Below the pieces are notes generated by a model that saw only the letters and a program-made list of their open reading frames with translations, had not been told where the DNA came from and searched no databases. Shown here one piece after another: positions 1 through 7,849 of a stretch of DNA of 64,000 nt (position 1 is its first letter; every line of letters begins with the position of its first letter). The position numbers and the translations under genes were made by a program. The stretch is taken from the NCBI GenBank assembly GCA_003452935.1, contig DMMY01000025.1, positions 62,001-126,000 of the forward strand, written 5' to 3'. Source of the stretch: Elusimicrobiota bacterium (lineage in GTDB: Bacteria; Elusimicrobiota; Elusimicrobia; UBA1565; UBA9628).

Positions 1-807
1 GCTCCTCGCCGCGTCGTCGGATTTGGAGTTCAAGCCTTCCAGGACGGCGCCTACGAGGCTCGGCTGTTCCCGGGGCAAGAAGGCCGGAACTCCTTGCCGC
101 ACGCAGCGGGTCGCGTCGGGCACTGGATCCTCGCTGGTGACATGGTAGCAGACCGCGCGCGGCGCGGTCTTGCGGATCTTCTTGTCCCAGGCCTCGGCTT
201 GCGCCGAGTCTCCGGTGAAGAGAGCCACCGCGACGTGGCCGAGGCCCGCCTGGGATTGCTTGCGCTGGCGCCCCAGGAGCTTGCCCAGCAGCCCCGCGGA
301 ATCATCCGCTCCGGACTTTGGCTGCGCCAGCAAGAACTGCGGCAGGCCCTGGAGGGACTCAAGCACCGCGCACTCGACGTTTCCTTCCTTGAGGCTGGTC
401 GGCACGGCCTTGGCCCTGAACAGGGTGTGGTCCACGAGGAGGACGACGGGGCGGTCGACCGTGCGTACCGCCTCCACGAAGCCGGGCAGCAGGGGCCAGG
501 AGAGCTTGCGCAGGGGGGCGGGATGCGCCGGTGAAAGAAACGAGGCCGGCCTTAGGAAGATCAGGGAGAAGGATCGTTTGTCTTTCTGGACTTGCAGCAG
601 CCCCTCGGCTTCGGCTGATGAGACCTGGGCCAGATCGACCACTATGGCGGACACCTCGGAGGTCGAAAACGGCCACCCGCTTTGGCCCACGGCCTCTTGA
701 GCGCTGGCTAAGACGGTGACCTCGAGGCCCTGTCCTTTCAGGGAAGCGGTGACGGCTCTCTGCAGGGAGTCGTCCGCCGTAACCACCAGGATTTTACTTT
801 TGGCCAT
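1..807 (-). CDS. Receiver-like signalling protein, partial (C-terminus beyond window)
   Basis: The frame starts at an ATG ending at 807 and stays open to the left edge, giving 269 visible residues. Residues 1-120 resemble a response-regulator receiver: a hydrophobic first strand (KILVVT), an acidic pair at D12-D13 and a strand ending in D58 (AIVVDL), where the phospho-acceptor should be. Two more strand-plus-acid patterns follow (VVLLVDH at 121-127, VAVALFTGD at 192-200), so one or two extra receiver-like units are possible. The usual Thr and Lys signatures are not clear, so phosphorylation is uncertain. It is divergent from the receiver gene starting at 915. No output domain is visible in the part present. 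Assignment to the receiver superfamily is inference from pattern only. Confidence 0.6.
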   Translation of the reverse strand, partial: MAKSKILVVTADDSLQRAVTASLKGQGLEVTVLASAQEAVGQSGWPFSTSEVSAIVVDLAQVSSAEAEGLLQVQKDKRSFSLIFLRPASFLSPAHPAPLRKLSWPLLPGFVEAVRTVDRPVVLLVDHTLFRAKAVPTSLKEGNVECAVLESLQGLPQFLLAQPKSGADDSAGLLGKLLGRQRKQSQAGLGHVAVALFTGDSAQAEAWDKKIRKTAPRAVCYHVTSEDPVPDATRCVRQGVPAFLPREQPSLVGAVLEGLNSKSDDAARS

Positions 808-914
808 GACGTTTCTTACATAGGATGATAGCATACCGTCCGGCGGCCGAAAAACTTTTTAGGGCTAGCCAAAATCACGCGGTTAAGCTAAACTCTAATC
901 CAGCAGGTTGGAAC

Positions 915-1280
915 ATGGCCAGAATTCTCATAGTTGACGACGACCCCATGATCGTGGATCTGGTGCGGGACCTTTTGGCCATGCAAAATCATTTCTTGGA
1001 CACGGCCAATGACGGCGCGCAGGCCGTGGCCAAGCTCAGCCAGGCGCCTTTCGACCTGCTGATCATCGACCGCAACATGCCGATCATGAACGGAATCCAA
1101 GCCATCGCCGCCGTCCGAAGCAATCCGCAGTTGCGCGCCCTCAAGATATTGATGTTCACCGCCGTCAACGATCCGAGCAAGCTCGCGGAAGCGGCTCAAG
1201 TGGGAGCCGACGGCTGTTTGAACAAGCCCATCCAGCTGGCCGAATTTTCCGCCACGATCAGAAAAGTCCTCGAAAAATAG
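915..1280 (+). CDS. Single-domain response regulator (receiver only)
   Basis: A 121-residue CheY-like protein. It shows the full receiver signature: acidic triad D8-D9-D10, phospho-acceptor D52 (LLIIDRNMP), T82 and K104 in NKP. There is no output domain, so it should act by protein-protein contact or as a phosphate shuttle between kinases. I start it at the ATG at 915 because the receiver fold begins there; an upstream in-frame start at 825 would add about 30 residues unlike any receiver. It lies divergent from the degenerate receiver protein on the left. No kinase adjoins it, so the partner cannot be named from context. Confidence 0.9.
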   Translation: MARILIVDDDPMIVDLVRDLLAMQNHFLDTANDGAQAVAKLSQAPFDLLIIDRNMPIMNGIQAIAAVRSNPQLRALKILMFTAVNDPSKLAEAAQVGADGCLNKPIQLAEFSATIRKVLEK

Positions 1281-1351
1281 TCGCGGCTTAAGACTACCTC
1301 AAAATCCCATTGCGGGCTGCAGCCGCGCCCTATCCGGGATAATTGCAGGCG

Positions 1352-1684
1352 TTAGATGCCGATGCGCGCGAGCATGATGCAGATGTCGTTGGTGATCTGC
1401 ACCAGCTTGGGATGCGAGGTTTCAAAACCCTGGGTCGATAAAACGAGCCCCTCGATCGAGTGCTTCATCAGACTGGGCGATTTCGTCTTGCGCGTCGCCT
1501 CATGAGCGGCCATTTCCGTTAAGCCGGCGATGCTGCGGGCCTGTTCGTCATGGGTTCGCGATAAATGGCCGACTTCCTCTTTGAGGGCCGAGAGCAAGGA
1601 CACGAGCGCTTTTCTCTCCTCGCTGTGCAGGGAGTCCAACCGGCGAATCGCGTCTTCTATTTTTTTGACAGTGTCTTGGACCAT
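1352..1684 (-). CDS. DUF4404-like small coiled protein
   Basis: A 110-residue protein, mostly helical and charged. The N-terminal part (VKKIEDAIRRLDSLHSEERK) and the C-terminal end (FETSHPKLVQ, then ARIGI) resemble the small DUF4404 family, whose function is unknown. I choose the ATG at 1684 because GGAGG lies just upstream; a TTG at 1714 in the same frame would add ten residues without a good ribosome site. It follows the RlmI-like methyltransferase gene by 76 bases on the same strand and may be the last gene of that transcript. The family match is from memory of the pattern and is moderate. Confidence 0.65.
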   Translation of the reverse strand: MVQDTVKKIEDAIRRLDSLHSEERKALVSLLSALKEEVGHLSRTHDEQARSIAGLTEMAAHEATRKTKSPSLMKHSIEGLVLSTQGFETSHPKLVQITNDICIMLARIGI

Positions 1685-1760
1685 GTCGACCTCCATCCAG
1701 CCGCCGAATTCCAAATCGTCTCCGGGTATGATATCACAGCTGAAAGGGCGGCGATAGCCG

Positions 1761-2960
1761 CTAGAAGACCCGGCACCAGAGGACCTTGAGATATTCGCCT
1801 TCGGGATGGTCGACCGCGATGGGATGGTCCGGACCGGCGCCGCTTTTGCGGAATATCTCGACGCGTTTGCGCGCGCTGCCGGCCGCGGTGCGCAGGGTCT
1901 GCTGGAACTCCTCCCACCCGAGCATCCCGCTGCAGGAGGCCGTGACTAGAATGCCGCCCTCCTCCACGACGGCCAGGGCCAAGCGGTTGAGGTCCACGTA
2001 TTTCTGGCGGCCCAACTGGTAGCCTTCCCGCGACGCGATCATCTTGTACGGGTCGAGCACCACGAGCCCGTAGGTCTGATGGTTGGCGCCCATCTGGCGC
2101 AGGTAGGGGAAAGCGTCCACGCAGACCGTCTCGATCTTGACGCCGTTAAGCTGGGCGTTCTTCCGGATCAAGGCGCAGGCCGCGGGGTCGAGCTCAACGG
2201 CCGTGACCTCGCGGGCCTGGCCCAGTTTGGCCGCGTAGAGGCCGAAGCCGCCCGTGTAGCTGCATACGTCCAGGACCCGCCGGCCCTCGGCAAAGCCGGC
2301 CGCGGCCAGGCGGTTGTCTCTTTGGTCGCAGAAAAAGCCGGTCTTGTGGCCGCCCGAGAGGTCCGCCTCGAAGAGCACGCCGTGCTCCTGGACGCGGGCG
2401 ACGGCGCGAGACTGGGGATCGAGGCGGAAGCCCTCCATGCTCAGGGTGTGGTCGCTGGCGCGGCGGATGAACTTGGCGCCGGGGTAGTGGAGAGCCAGCA
2501 GGCGTTCCAGGCGTTCGGCCTGGCGGAACATGGCCAAGGAATAGAATTCCAGGACGATGAAGTCTCCATAACGGTCCACGACCAGGCCGGGAAGGCCGTC
2601 GCCTTGATCATAGACCACGCGGTAGGCATCGGTCGCCGCGTCGAGTTTGAGCAGCGAGCGGCGCAGTTCAACGGCGCGCGCGATTCGTTTCGTGAAAAAG
2701 TCCTCGGCGTCGAAGCCTGCCAGTTCCCGCGTCAATAGCCGCAGCGTGATGAGGCTCTTGGGGTTATAGAGGGCGACGCCGTATGGCGCTCCGATCTTGT
2801 CGTAGACCGCCACGAGGTCTCCAGGGCGCGCCTTGGGATCGGTCTCGCCGATCATGCGCTTGAAGATGTTGGCGGTCGCGGAGGCCGAGCGCAGCTTGAC
2901 CCAGGGCAGATGGCCGGCGTGCGCGGCCGGAGGCTGGGGAGGCTCCGCGCGGCTCATCAT
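1761..2960 (-). CDS. rlmI: RlmI-like class I SAM-dependent rRNA (cytosine-C5) methyltransferase
   Basis: A 399-residue protein, the usual length of the RlmI/YccW family, which methylates C1962 of 23S rRNA. An N-terminal PUA-like domain (about 20-90, with RPGDLVAVYD) precedes the catalytic domain. Visible motifs are KTGFFCDQRDNR (206-217), the SAM-binding loop DVCSYTGGFG (231-240), LDPYK (302-306, where the family usually has DPPxF) and the SCS motif at 342-344, which holds the expected catalytic cysteine. The Tyr in motif IV is slightly unusual. The start at 2960 lies one base after the stop of the upstream channel gene, so the two are very likely co-transcribed. The exact rRNA target is inferred from the family. 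Confidence 0.87.
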   Translation of the reverse strand: MMSRAEPPQPPAAHAGHLPWVKLRSASATANIFKRMIGETDPKARPGDLVAVYDKIGAPYGVALYNPKSLITLRLLTRELAGFDAEDFFTKRIARAVELRRSLLKLDAATDAYRVVYDQGDGLPGLVVDRYGDFIVLEFYSLAMFRQAERLERLLALHYPGAKFIRRASDHTLSMEGFRLDPQSRAVARVQEHGVLFEADLSGGHKTGFFCDQRDNRLAAAGFAEGRRVLDVCSYTGGFGLYAAKLGQAREVTAVELDPAACALIRKNAQLNGVKIETVCVDAFPYLRQMGANHQTYGLVVLDPYKMIASREGYQLGRQKYVDLNRLALAVVEEGGILVTASCSGMLGWEEFQQTLRTAAGSARKRVEIFRKSGAGPDHPIAVDHPEGEYLKVLWCRVF

Positions 2961-2961
2961 C

Positions 2962-4503
2962 CTAACCCAGGGCGAAAATGCTGCGGATTCGGGATAGCAG
3001 GTCGCCCTGGGTCGTGTGCAGGCGTTGCCGGCCGGCCCCTTCCCTGAGCCCTTCGCGCGCAGCGCTGAGTTCAAGGCGGCGTTTAGCCAAGGTGAGCGCG
3101 ATGCTCTCCGCGATCTGGGGCCTGCGGGCGAGCACATCCTTGAATCCTTCCCGGTCGAGGCGATAGCAGCCCATGTCTCCCAGCGCCACCACGGTGGCTG
3201 AACGAGGCTCCCCGGTCAAGAGGCCCATTTCTCCCAATAAATCCCCGGCCTTGATCCGGGCCACGCTCTGGAAGGCGGCGCCCGTCTCCGCGTGCACCCG
3301 CACCTCGGCTTGGCCGGCGTAGACGATATAGAGCCAATCCGCCTCGGCTCCTTGCCGCGTGATGGCCTCGCCCTTGGCAAAGGGCGTGGGCTTAAGCCGG
3401 TCCGCCAGGGTGAGCACTTCCTCGTCGGTGAGGGTCTGGAAAATGTCCACGCCCCGCAGAGCCGCGACGCGGCGTTTGGCCTCCTGGGTCCGGGACCGCG
3501 CCTGGACTTCGCTGTCCGTTTGAGCCACGACGATGGACCGGGAGGGGATGGATATCTTGATGCCGGCCCGGGCCAGGGCGTAATAGACGCGCACGCGCAC
3601 GGCGGAGTCCGTGCCTTCGGGGTTGGAGAGATCGGTGAGCCAATAGCGCGCGGCATAGACCGCGTGGCTCTCGGCGAAGTCCACGAGGACGCACCAGGGC
3701 GCAGGATTAACGGCCACGGCCGGCGGCGGGTCCTCGCGCAGCGCGGTCTCCACCGCGGACATGACTTCGTTGGGAGCCCGGTCGTAGTAGACGTTGAAAA
3801 GAACGCGCATGAGACGCCGAGGCGGGACGCCCTGGATGCGGCCGAGCACGGTCACGGATCCTTTCATGATCGCGCTGTTGGGGATGACGATGGTGTTGCC
3901 CGAGCCGGTTTCCAGCGTGGTCTGGCGCCAGCGGATCTCGCGGACGATACCCTCGTCGTCGCCCACCCGTATCCAGTTGCCGGGAGCGAAGGAATTCTCC
4001 AGATGGAGGACCATGCCTCCCATCACATTGCCCAGGGTGTCCTGCAGCGAGAAGGCCACGACGGCCGTGACCACGGCAGAGGTGGCCAATATGCCGGTGA
4101 GGTTGGCGCCCTCGTTGGAAAGCACGGTCAGCGCGGTGCCGACATAGGCCACGGCGAGGATGAGATCCTGCATGAGGGCGGGCAAGGCCAGGCGCATGGC
4201 GCCGAGAATCAGGTCGAAGGCCGCGGCGGCCGAGGCGTTGACCGCCGCGACGGCCAGCAGAAAACATGAGAGCCCATGCGTCAGGCGGTAAAGGCCGGCC
4301 TCGGCGTTGAGGCCCAGCAGGCGCAGCATCGCGGCGCAGAACAGGCCGACGGCCGAGGCCAGGGTGAGCAGGCTGGCCGCGGCCAGGCGCCGTCGGGCGC
4401 GCGGCGCCGCGGCCGAGAGCAGGGCCAGGATGATCAGCAGGGAGGGGAACATCCACAGCATGGCCGGCGTGAAGACCGCGGCGAGGCTTCCTTGAAAGGT
4501 CAT
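2962..4503 (-). CDS. MscS-family channel with C-terminal cyclic-nucleotide-binding domain
   Basis: A 513-residue inner-membrane protein. Four or five hydrophobic helices fill residues 8-155, followed by the MscS pore and beta domain at about 150-220 (LGNVMGGMVLHLENSFAPGN, then GNTIVIPNS). Residues 353-470 form a cyclic-nucleotide-binding domain with the phosphate-cassette pattern GEMGLLTGEPRSATV (424-438). Members with this architecture are thought to be ligand-gated rather than purely tension-gated channels. I start at the ATG at 4503; a TTG at 4518 is possible, and neither has a strong ribosome site. The gene sits 31 bases after the HepT toxin gene and directly before rlmI. Confidence 0.87.
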   Translation of the reverse strand: MTFQGSLAAVFTPAMLWMFPSLLIILALLSAAAPRARRRLAAASLLTLASAVGLFCAAMLRLLGLNAEAGLYRLTHGLSCFLLAVAAVNASAAAAFDLILGAMRLALPALMQDLILAVAYVGTALTVLSNEGANLTGILATSAVVTAVVAFSLQDTLGNVMGGMVLHLENSFAPGNWIRVGDDEGIVREIRWRQTTLETGSGNTIVIPNSAIMKGSVTVLGRIQGVPPRRLMRVLFNVYYDRAPNEVMSAVETALREDPPPAVAVNPAPWCVLVDFAESHAVYAARYWLTDLSNPEGTDSAVRVRVYYALARAGIKISIPSRSIVVAQTDSEVQARSRTQEAKRRVAALRGVDIFQTLTDEEVLTLADRLKPTPFAKGEAITRQGAEADWLYIVYAGQAEVRVHAETGAAFQSVARIKAGDLLGEMGLLTGEPRSATVVALGDMGCYRLDREGFKDVLARRPQIAESIALTLAKRRLELSAAREGLREGAGRQRLHTTQGDLLSRIRSIFALG

Positions 4504-4534
4504 GAGGTCTTTGAGCAAGCGTCTGGCGCTTGAA

Positions 4535-4867
4535 TCATCGCAAAATCGCGCGGATTTGTTTTCTTAATGGGGGAATTTTATGCCGAATAATGTCCCACAC
4601 AATTTCCACATCGATCCCAAAATATTCGTGAATGAGAATGTCTCGCAATCCCGCCATCTTCCGCCACTCCACTTTCGGATGTTGTCGGCGCACGTCCGGG
4701 GGCACGTTTTTTGCGGCTTCCCCGATTACTTCCAGGTTTCGGACCACGGCATCCAGGGTCTTCCTGTCCGCAACGAACCTCTTGAGAGAGAAACCCGAAG
4801 TGTAAAGTCGGATGTGCTCGATGGCTTCCAGCATGTCCTCAAGATAGACCTTATAATCCCGGGGCAT
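4535..4867 (-). CDS. hepT: HepT-like HEPN toxin (ribonuclease), type VII toxin-antitoxin
   Basis: A 110-residue HEPN-domain protein of the former DUF86 family. The catalytic R-x4-H-x-Y motif is intact (R75, H80, Y82 in RDILIHEY). In known pairs the HEPN protein is an RNase toxin that its MNT partner silences by adding AMP to the motif tyrosine, here Y82. The start at 4867 overlaps the antitoxin gene by 17 bases, giving translational coupling with the antitoxin first. It lies upstream of a mechanosensitive channel gene on the same strand. Identification as a toxin pair is strong; activity is inferred. Confidence 0.9.
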   Translation of the reverse strand: MPRDYKVYLEDMLEAIEHIRLYTSGFSLKRFVADRKTLDAVVRNLEVIGEAAKNVPPDVRRQHPKVEWRKMAGLRDILIHEYFGIDVEIVWDIIRHKIPPLRKQIRAILR

Positions 4868-5144
4868 AGACCGTCTCGTTGAGGATGCCTGGACGAAGTC
4901 TGGGTTTGATCGTTTCCGCTATCACAAGGTCCACGGGACGATGGAAAAGCTTCTCCAGGTAGGCTTTCAATTCCATATACGAATCGAAAGATTTTTTGTC
5001 GAATTCCACCACGAAATCGATATCGCTCGAACGTGAAGCCTGGCCGCGCGCAAAGGAGCCGAACAAGCCTAATCGCCGGACTCCGAAGCGGCGTATGGGG
5101 ATTCTGTGTTTCTGAATCTTGCTCAATATTTCTTCACGGCCCAT
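4851..5144 (-). CDS. mntA: MntA-like nucleotidyltransferase antitoxin
   Basis: A 97-residue minimal nucleotidyltransferase. The polymerase-beta motif is complete: GSFARG at 29-34, then D41 and D43 (SDIDFVV) and a third acid at D72 (VDLV). MNT proteins of this size AMPylate the tyrosine of the partner HepT toxin. The start at 5144 is chosen because AGAGGA precedes it; a longer frame reaching 5246 adds 34 residues that precede the family core. The stop overlaps the hepT start by 17 bases. A TATACT box at 5188-5193 may be its promoter. Confidence 0.9.
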   Translation of the reverse strand: MGREEILSKIQKHRIPIRRFGVRRLGLFGSFARGQASRSSDIDFVVEFDKKSFDSYMELKAYLEKLFHRPVDLVIAETIKPRLRPGILNETVYAPGL

Positions 5145-5187
5145 GATGGTTCCTCTCCATGCGGCGCTAGAAGAGTCAACTTGATCC

Positions 5188-5193
5188 AGTATA
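5188..5193 (-). promoter_or_regulatory. Possible -10 box of mntA-hepT
   Basis: On the minus strand the bases read TATACT, 44 bases before the mntA start. No convincing -35 hexamer lies 16-18 bases upstream, so this is a weak call. Confidence 0.35.
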
Positions 5194-5216
5194 CAAAATG
5201 GCGTAGCGGTGATAGC

Positions 5217-5305
5217 GGCGCCAGCGGACGTAACTTTGGAATTCATCGCCGGAGGCCGACTCTCCGACTTTTCGAAGTTAGTTCCGCAAGTTCACGTCTG
5301 GCACC
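5217..5305. repeat. Imperfect 89-bp inverted repeat abutting a stop codon
   Basis: The ends read GGCGCCAG (5217-5224) and CTGGCACC (5298-5305), which pair with one mismatch, and pairing continues inward with gaps (CGTAACTTTGGAA against CGTGAACTTGCGGAA). The first G of the right arm, read on the minus strand, is also the G of the TAG stop of the neighbouring 457-residue protein. The arm GGTGCCAGACGTGAACTTG matches 16 of 19 bases of an arm of the palindrome at 43234-43343. No transposase is encoded. It may be a small non-autonomous mobile element or a terminator-like structure. Confidence 0.5.
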
Positions 5306-6678
5306 TATTTCTTTTTCTTGCTGACCGATTTGTACACCGCGGCCGCGCCGAAGCCGCAGATGGCGCCGAGGACCAGGGCGGTCACCGCGCCCATCGGGCC
5401 GGCGCCGAAGAACAGGGCCGCGGCGCCGATGGCGCCGCCGCTGAGCATTCCCCAAGCCGTGGAGTCGCGCAGCTGGTCCGCGTTGAGAGGCTTCATGGAC
5501 CACTTGGAGTCTTTTTTAGGGGGGGTGTCCTTGCTTGCGCCCCCAGTGCTTGGAGCGCTTCCTGTCGCAGAACCGCCTGGAGCTGGAGGGGTAGCTCCTG
5601 CCCCGGAACTCGAATTTGAATTCCCCGGGGGGGGGCTGTTAAGGGCGGCGTTTAGTTTTTTGTCCTTTAGAAACGCTTGGCACCGGTTGGCTACGGTGTT
5701 TTCTATATTGGAAAGAGCCTTTGCGTCTTCCTCCGTGGAATTGACGGCGTTGCCCTTGAGTTTGGCGTCCCACTGCTTGAGCAAGCTGAATGCCGGTTCC
5801 TTGGCGTCGGTGGCTGAGGGCGAATAGAGTTTTTCGCAGATGTACGCCAATAGGCCGTCCCTGGAAAGCGTCTTGGGCGCCGTGCTGATGATCTCGCGCA
5901 GCTTGGCCTCCATCCTGTCGCGTTCCGGTCCGGTCAGGCCCTGCAGGAGGTAGGCGATGACTTCTTCCTCTATGTCCGCTATGTCCGCCTGGCTTGTTCC
6001 AGCGGGGGCCGGCTTTGTATTTTCCTTTTTGGGGTTCGGCTTGGCGGCAGGTTTTTTTTGAGATTTGGCCGGCTGGGCTTGCGCCGGGGCTTTGGGCCTC
6101 GGCGGCATGGGGATCTTGACGACCTCGTTGGCCGGCTTTGGCTGAGGCGGGGGGATGACGCGAATGACGCTGCCTGGCGCGGTGAATTGCGCCACTAGGC
6201 GAGCCGGGGCTTCCGCCTGGCGTACCGTTTTAACCGTTTTAATGGAATCCTTTGGAAATGAGTAAAATGGGTAAATCGGGTAGGTTTTCTTGTCGCGGGT
6301 ATCGACGATCTGCTGCTTGCCCAGGTCCAGGACGAATGGCGAGAGCGTTGATGTGAAAGTCGTGCGCGAGGAATGACCCTGGGTCGCTTCGGTTTTGCCT
6401 TTGTCGAATACGTAGAGCGGAGCCTTGCCCCTTTTTTTGCCGCACTTCTTTTCGCTGCAGAAAAATGAGAAGAAGCCTTTGCCGTCGTCCCGTCTGCGGC
6501 ATTCGCTGTTGCGGCACCAGAGCTGGTGCTGCACCCCCTTGGCGTCCCTGAACTCCAGCTCATTCCAGGCGCGCCATGATTCGTCCGTGGGCTGCCATGT
6601 CGAAGGCTTCTCGGCCGAGCTTCGCGAAGGCAGGCAGGTCAAAAGACACAAGAGGATGAGCCATTTTTCGGTCATCAT
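5305..6678 (-). CDS. Secreted Pro/Lys-rich protein with C-terminal glycine-rich membrane segment
   Basis: A 457-residue protein of unknown function. Residues 1-22 form a signal peptide (LILLCLLTCLPSRSSA). The region after it has paired cysteines (about C54, C60 and C74, C79) and many Lys/Arg residues; residues 175-240 are a Pro/Lys/Ala-rich linker, and residues 345-385 are Ser/Gly/Pro-rich. Near the C-terminus a glycine/alanine-rich hydrophobic stretch (about 405-450) could span the membrane as a hairpin, before a final run of lysines. A good promoter (TTGACA, 17-base spacer, TACACT) and AGAGG ribosome site precede it. I recognise no family. Its stop codon touches an inverted repeat. Confidence 0.75.
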   Translation of the reverse strand: MMTEKWLILLCLLTCLPSRSSAEKPSTWQPTDESWRAWNELEFRDAKGVQHQLWCRNSECRRRDDGKGFFSFFCSEKKCGKKRGKAPLYVFDKGKTEATQGHSSRTTFTSTLSPFVLDLGKQQIVDTRDKKTYPIYPFYSFPKDSIKTVKTVRQAEAPARLVAQFTAPGSVIRVIPPPQPKPANEVVKIPMPPRPKAPAQAQPAKSQKKPAAKPNPKKENTKPAPAGTSQADIADIEEEVIAYLLQGLTGPERDRMEAKLREIISTAPKTLSRDGLLAYICEKLYSPSATDAKEPAFSLLKQWDAKLKGNAVNSTEEDAKALSNIENTVANRCQAFLKDKKLNAALNSPPPGNSNSSSGAGATPPAPGGSATGSAPSTGGASKDTPPKKDSKWSMKPLNADQLRDSTAWGMLSGGAIGAAALFFGAGPMGAVTALVLGAICGFGAAAVYKSVSKKKK

Positions 6679-6719
6679 AAGGGCCTCTCAGGGGTAAGTT
6701 TTCGGGATTCTCCCATAAG

Positions 6720-6748
6720 AGTGTAAAGGGAACGGAAAAAACTGTCAA
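6720..6748 (-). promoter_or_regulatory. Sigma-70-type promoter for the secreted protein gene
   Basis: On the minus strand TTGACA (6743-6748) and TACACT (6720-6725) are separated by exactly 17 bases, a near-consensus promoter. It points at the gene starting at 6678. Confidence 0.75.
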
Positions 6749-6775
6749 GGGCCAATCAGCCTCGGTTTTGATACT

Positions 6776-7849
6776 ATGGCCTTTATGCGAGAGTCAGTCT
6801 TGATTCGGGCATGGCTAGGCCCTGCCGCCGCGACCCTCGCGCTGCTTCTGGCCGCGGAACTCGGCTTGCGCTGCGCGGGATTTCGCTACGCCCGCCATCC
6901 CGTGGCCATGCGCTATGTCATGACCCTGGCCCATGTGGGCGTTGAGCAGACCCTTTATCAGAAACGCTTCCGTATCGATTATATCCTCGACCCGGTGCTG
7001 CTCTGGCGACCCCTCCCCAGGCCCGGGGTGACGAACTCCGAGGGTTTTGTGGGACCGGAGTGGAGCTCGGACAAGCCCGCCGGCTCGGCGCGGGTCATGG
7101 CCCTGGGGGATTCCTGCACCGTGGCCGGCGAGACCCCCTATCCTGCCCGGCTTGCCGAGGAACTCTCGCGCCGCGGCAAGTCCCCATGGCAGGTCTGGAA
7201 CGCGGGGGTGGGCTCCTGGTCTTCTTATCAAGGCCGGCGGCTCCTGGAGACGCGTCTTCCGCGCTTTCGGCCGGACGTCGTCACTATTTACTTCGGCTGG
7301 AACGATCATTGGCTGGCCTGGTCCGTTCCGGACAAGGACATGGCCAGGCACCTGGATCGCCAATGGCGGACCCTTAAGCTGGTTGAGAAAAGCCGGCTCC
7401 TCCAGGCGCTTTTGAGGATGGCTGACGCGGTCCGGGGAGGCAGGCGCTTGTCCAAGGCAGCCCCCATGCGCGTCTCTTTGCAGGATTACGAAGAGAACCT
7501 GCGAGCCATGGTGCGCATGGTCCGGGATTCGGGAGGCGAGGCGGTGCTGGTCACCGCCCCCACCACGCTTGCGCCGCGGCATCCCCTGGCCCGGGCTTTA
7601 TGCGAGCAGACGCGCAATTTCGGCGATCCGGAGCGCCTCTCGGCCGTGCACGCGGACTACAACGACGTGGTGCGCCGCGTGGCCTTGGAGGTCGGGGCGC
7701 CGCTCGCGGATATGGCCGCGGCGTTCTCCCGCATGAAGGACGCCGAGGCTTTGTTCACGGACGGGATTCATCTTACGGCCGAGGGTCATCGCCGGGCGGC
7801 GAGGCTCCTGGAACCTGTCGTGAGGAAAGCCCGGCGTCCTAAAGATTGA
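6776..7849 (+). CDS. SGNH/GDSL-family hydrolase, membrane-anchored
   Basis: A 357-residue protein with a hydrophobic N-terminal segment (about 10-30, LGPAAATLALLLAAEL) that should anchor or export it. The SGNH blocks are all present: GDSCTV at 111-116 (nucleophile S113), the block II glycines in NAGVGSWSS (142-150), GWND at 174-177, and the D329-x-x-H332 pair in DGIHLTAEGH. Family members are esterases or acyl-transferring enzymes acting on envelope sugars; the substrate is not evident. Its 3' end overlaps the convergent helicase gene by 11 bases. The ATG at 6776 has no clear ribosome site; an ATG at 6785 is an alternative. Confidence 0.85.
   Translation: MAFMRESVLIRAWLGPAAATLALLLAAELGLRCAGFRYARHPVAMRYVMTLAHVGVEQTLYQKRFRIDYILDPVLLWRPLPRPGVTNSEGFVGPEWSSDKPAGSARVMALGDSCTVAGETPYPARLAEELSRRGKSPWQVWNAGVGSWSSYQGRRLLETRLPRFRPDVVTIYFGWNDHWLAWSVPDKDMARHLDRQWRTLKLVEKSRLLQALLRMADAVRGGRRLSKAAPMRVSLQDYEENLRAMVRMVRDSGGEAVLVTAPTTLAPRHPLARALCEQTRNFGDPERLSAVHADYNDVVRRVALEVGAPLADMAAAFSRMKDAEALFTDGIHLTAEGHRRAARLLEPVVRKARRPKD

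Noticed and set aside
5305..6678. Possible TonB or pilus-type protein because of the Pro/Lys linker
   Set aside because: No TonB C-terminal domain, no pilin N-terminus; the Pro/Lys region is only a linker.
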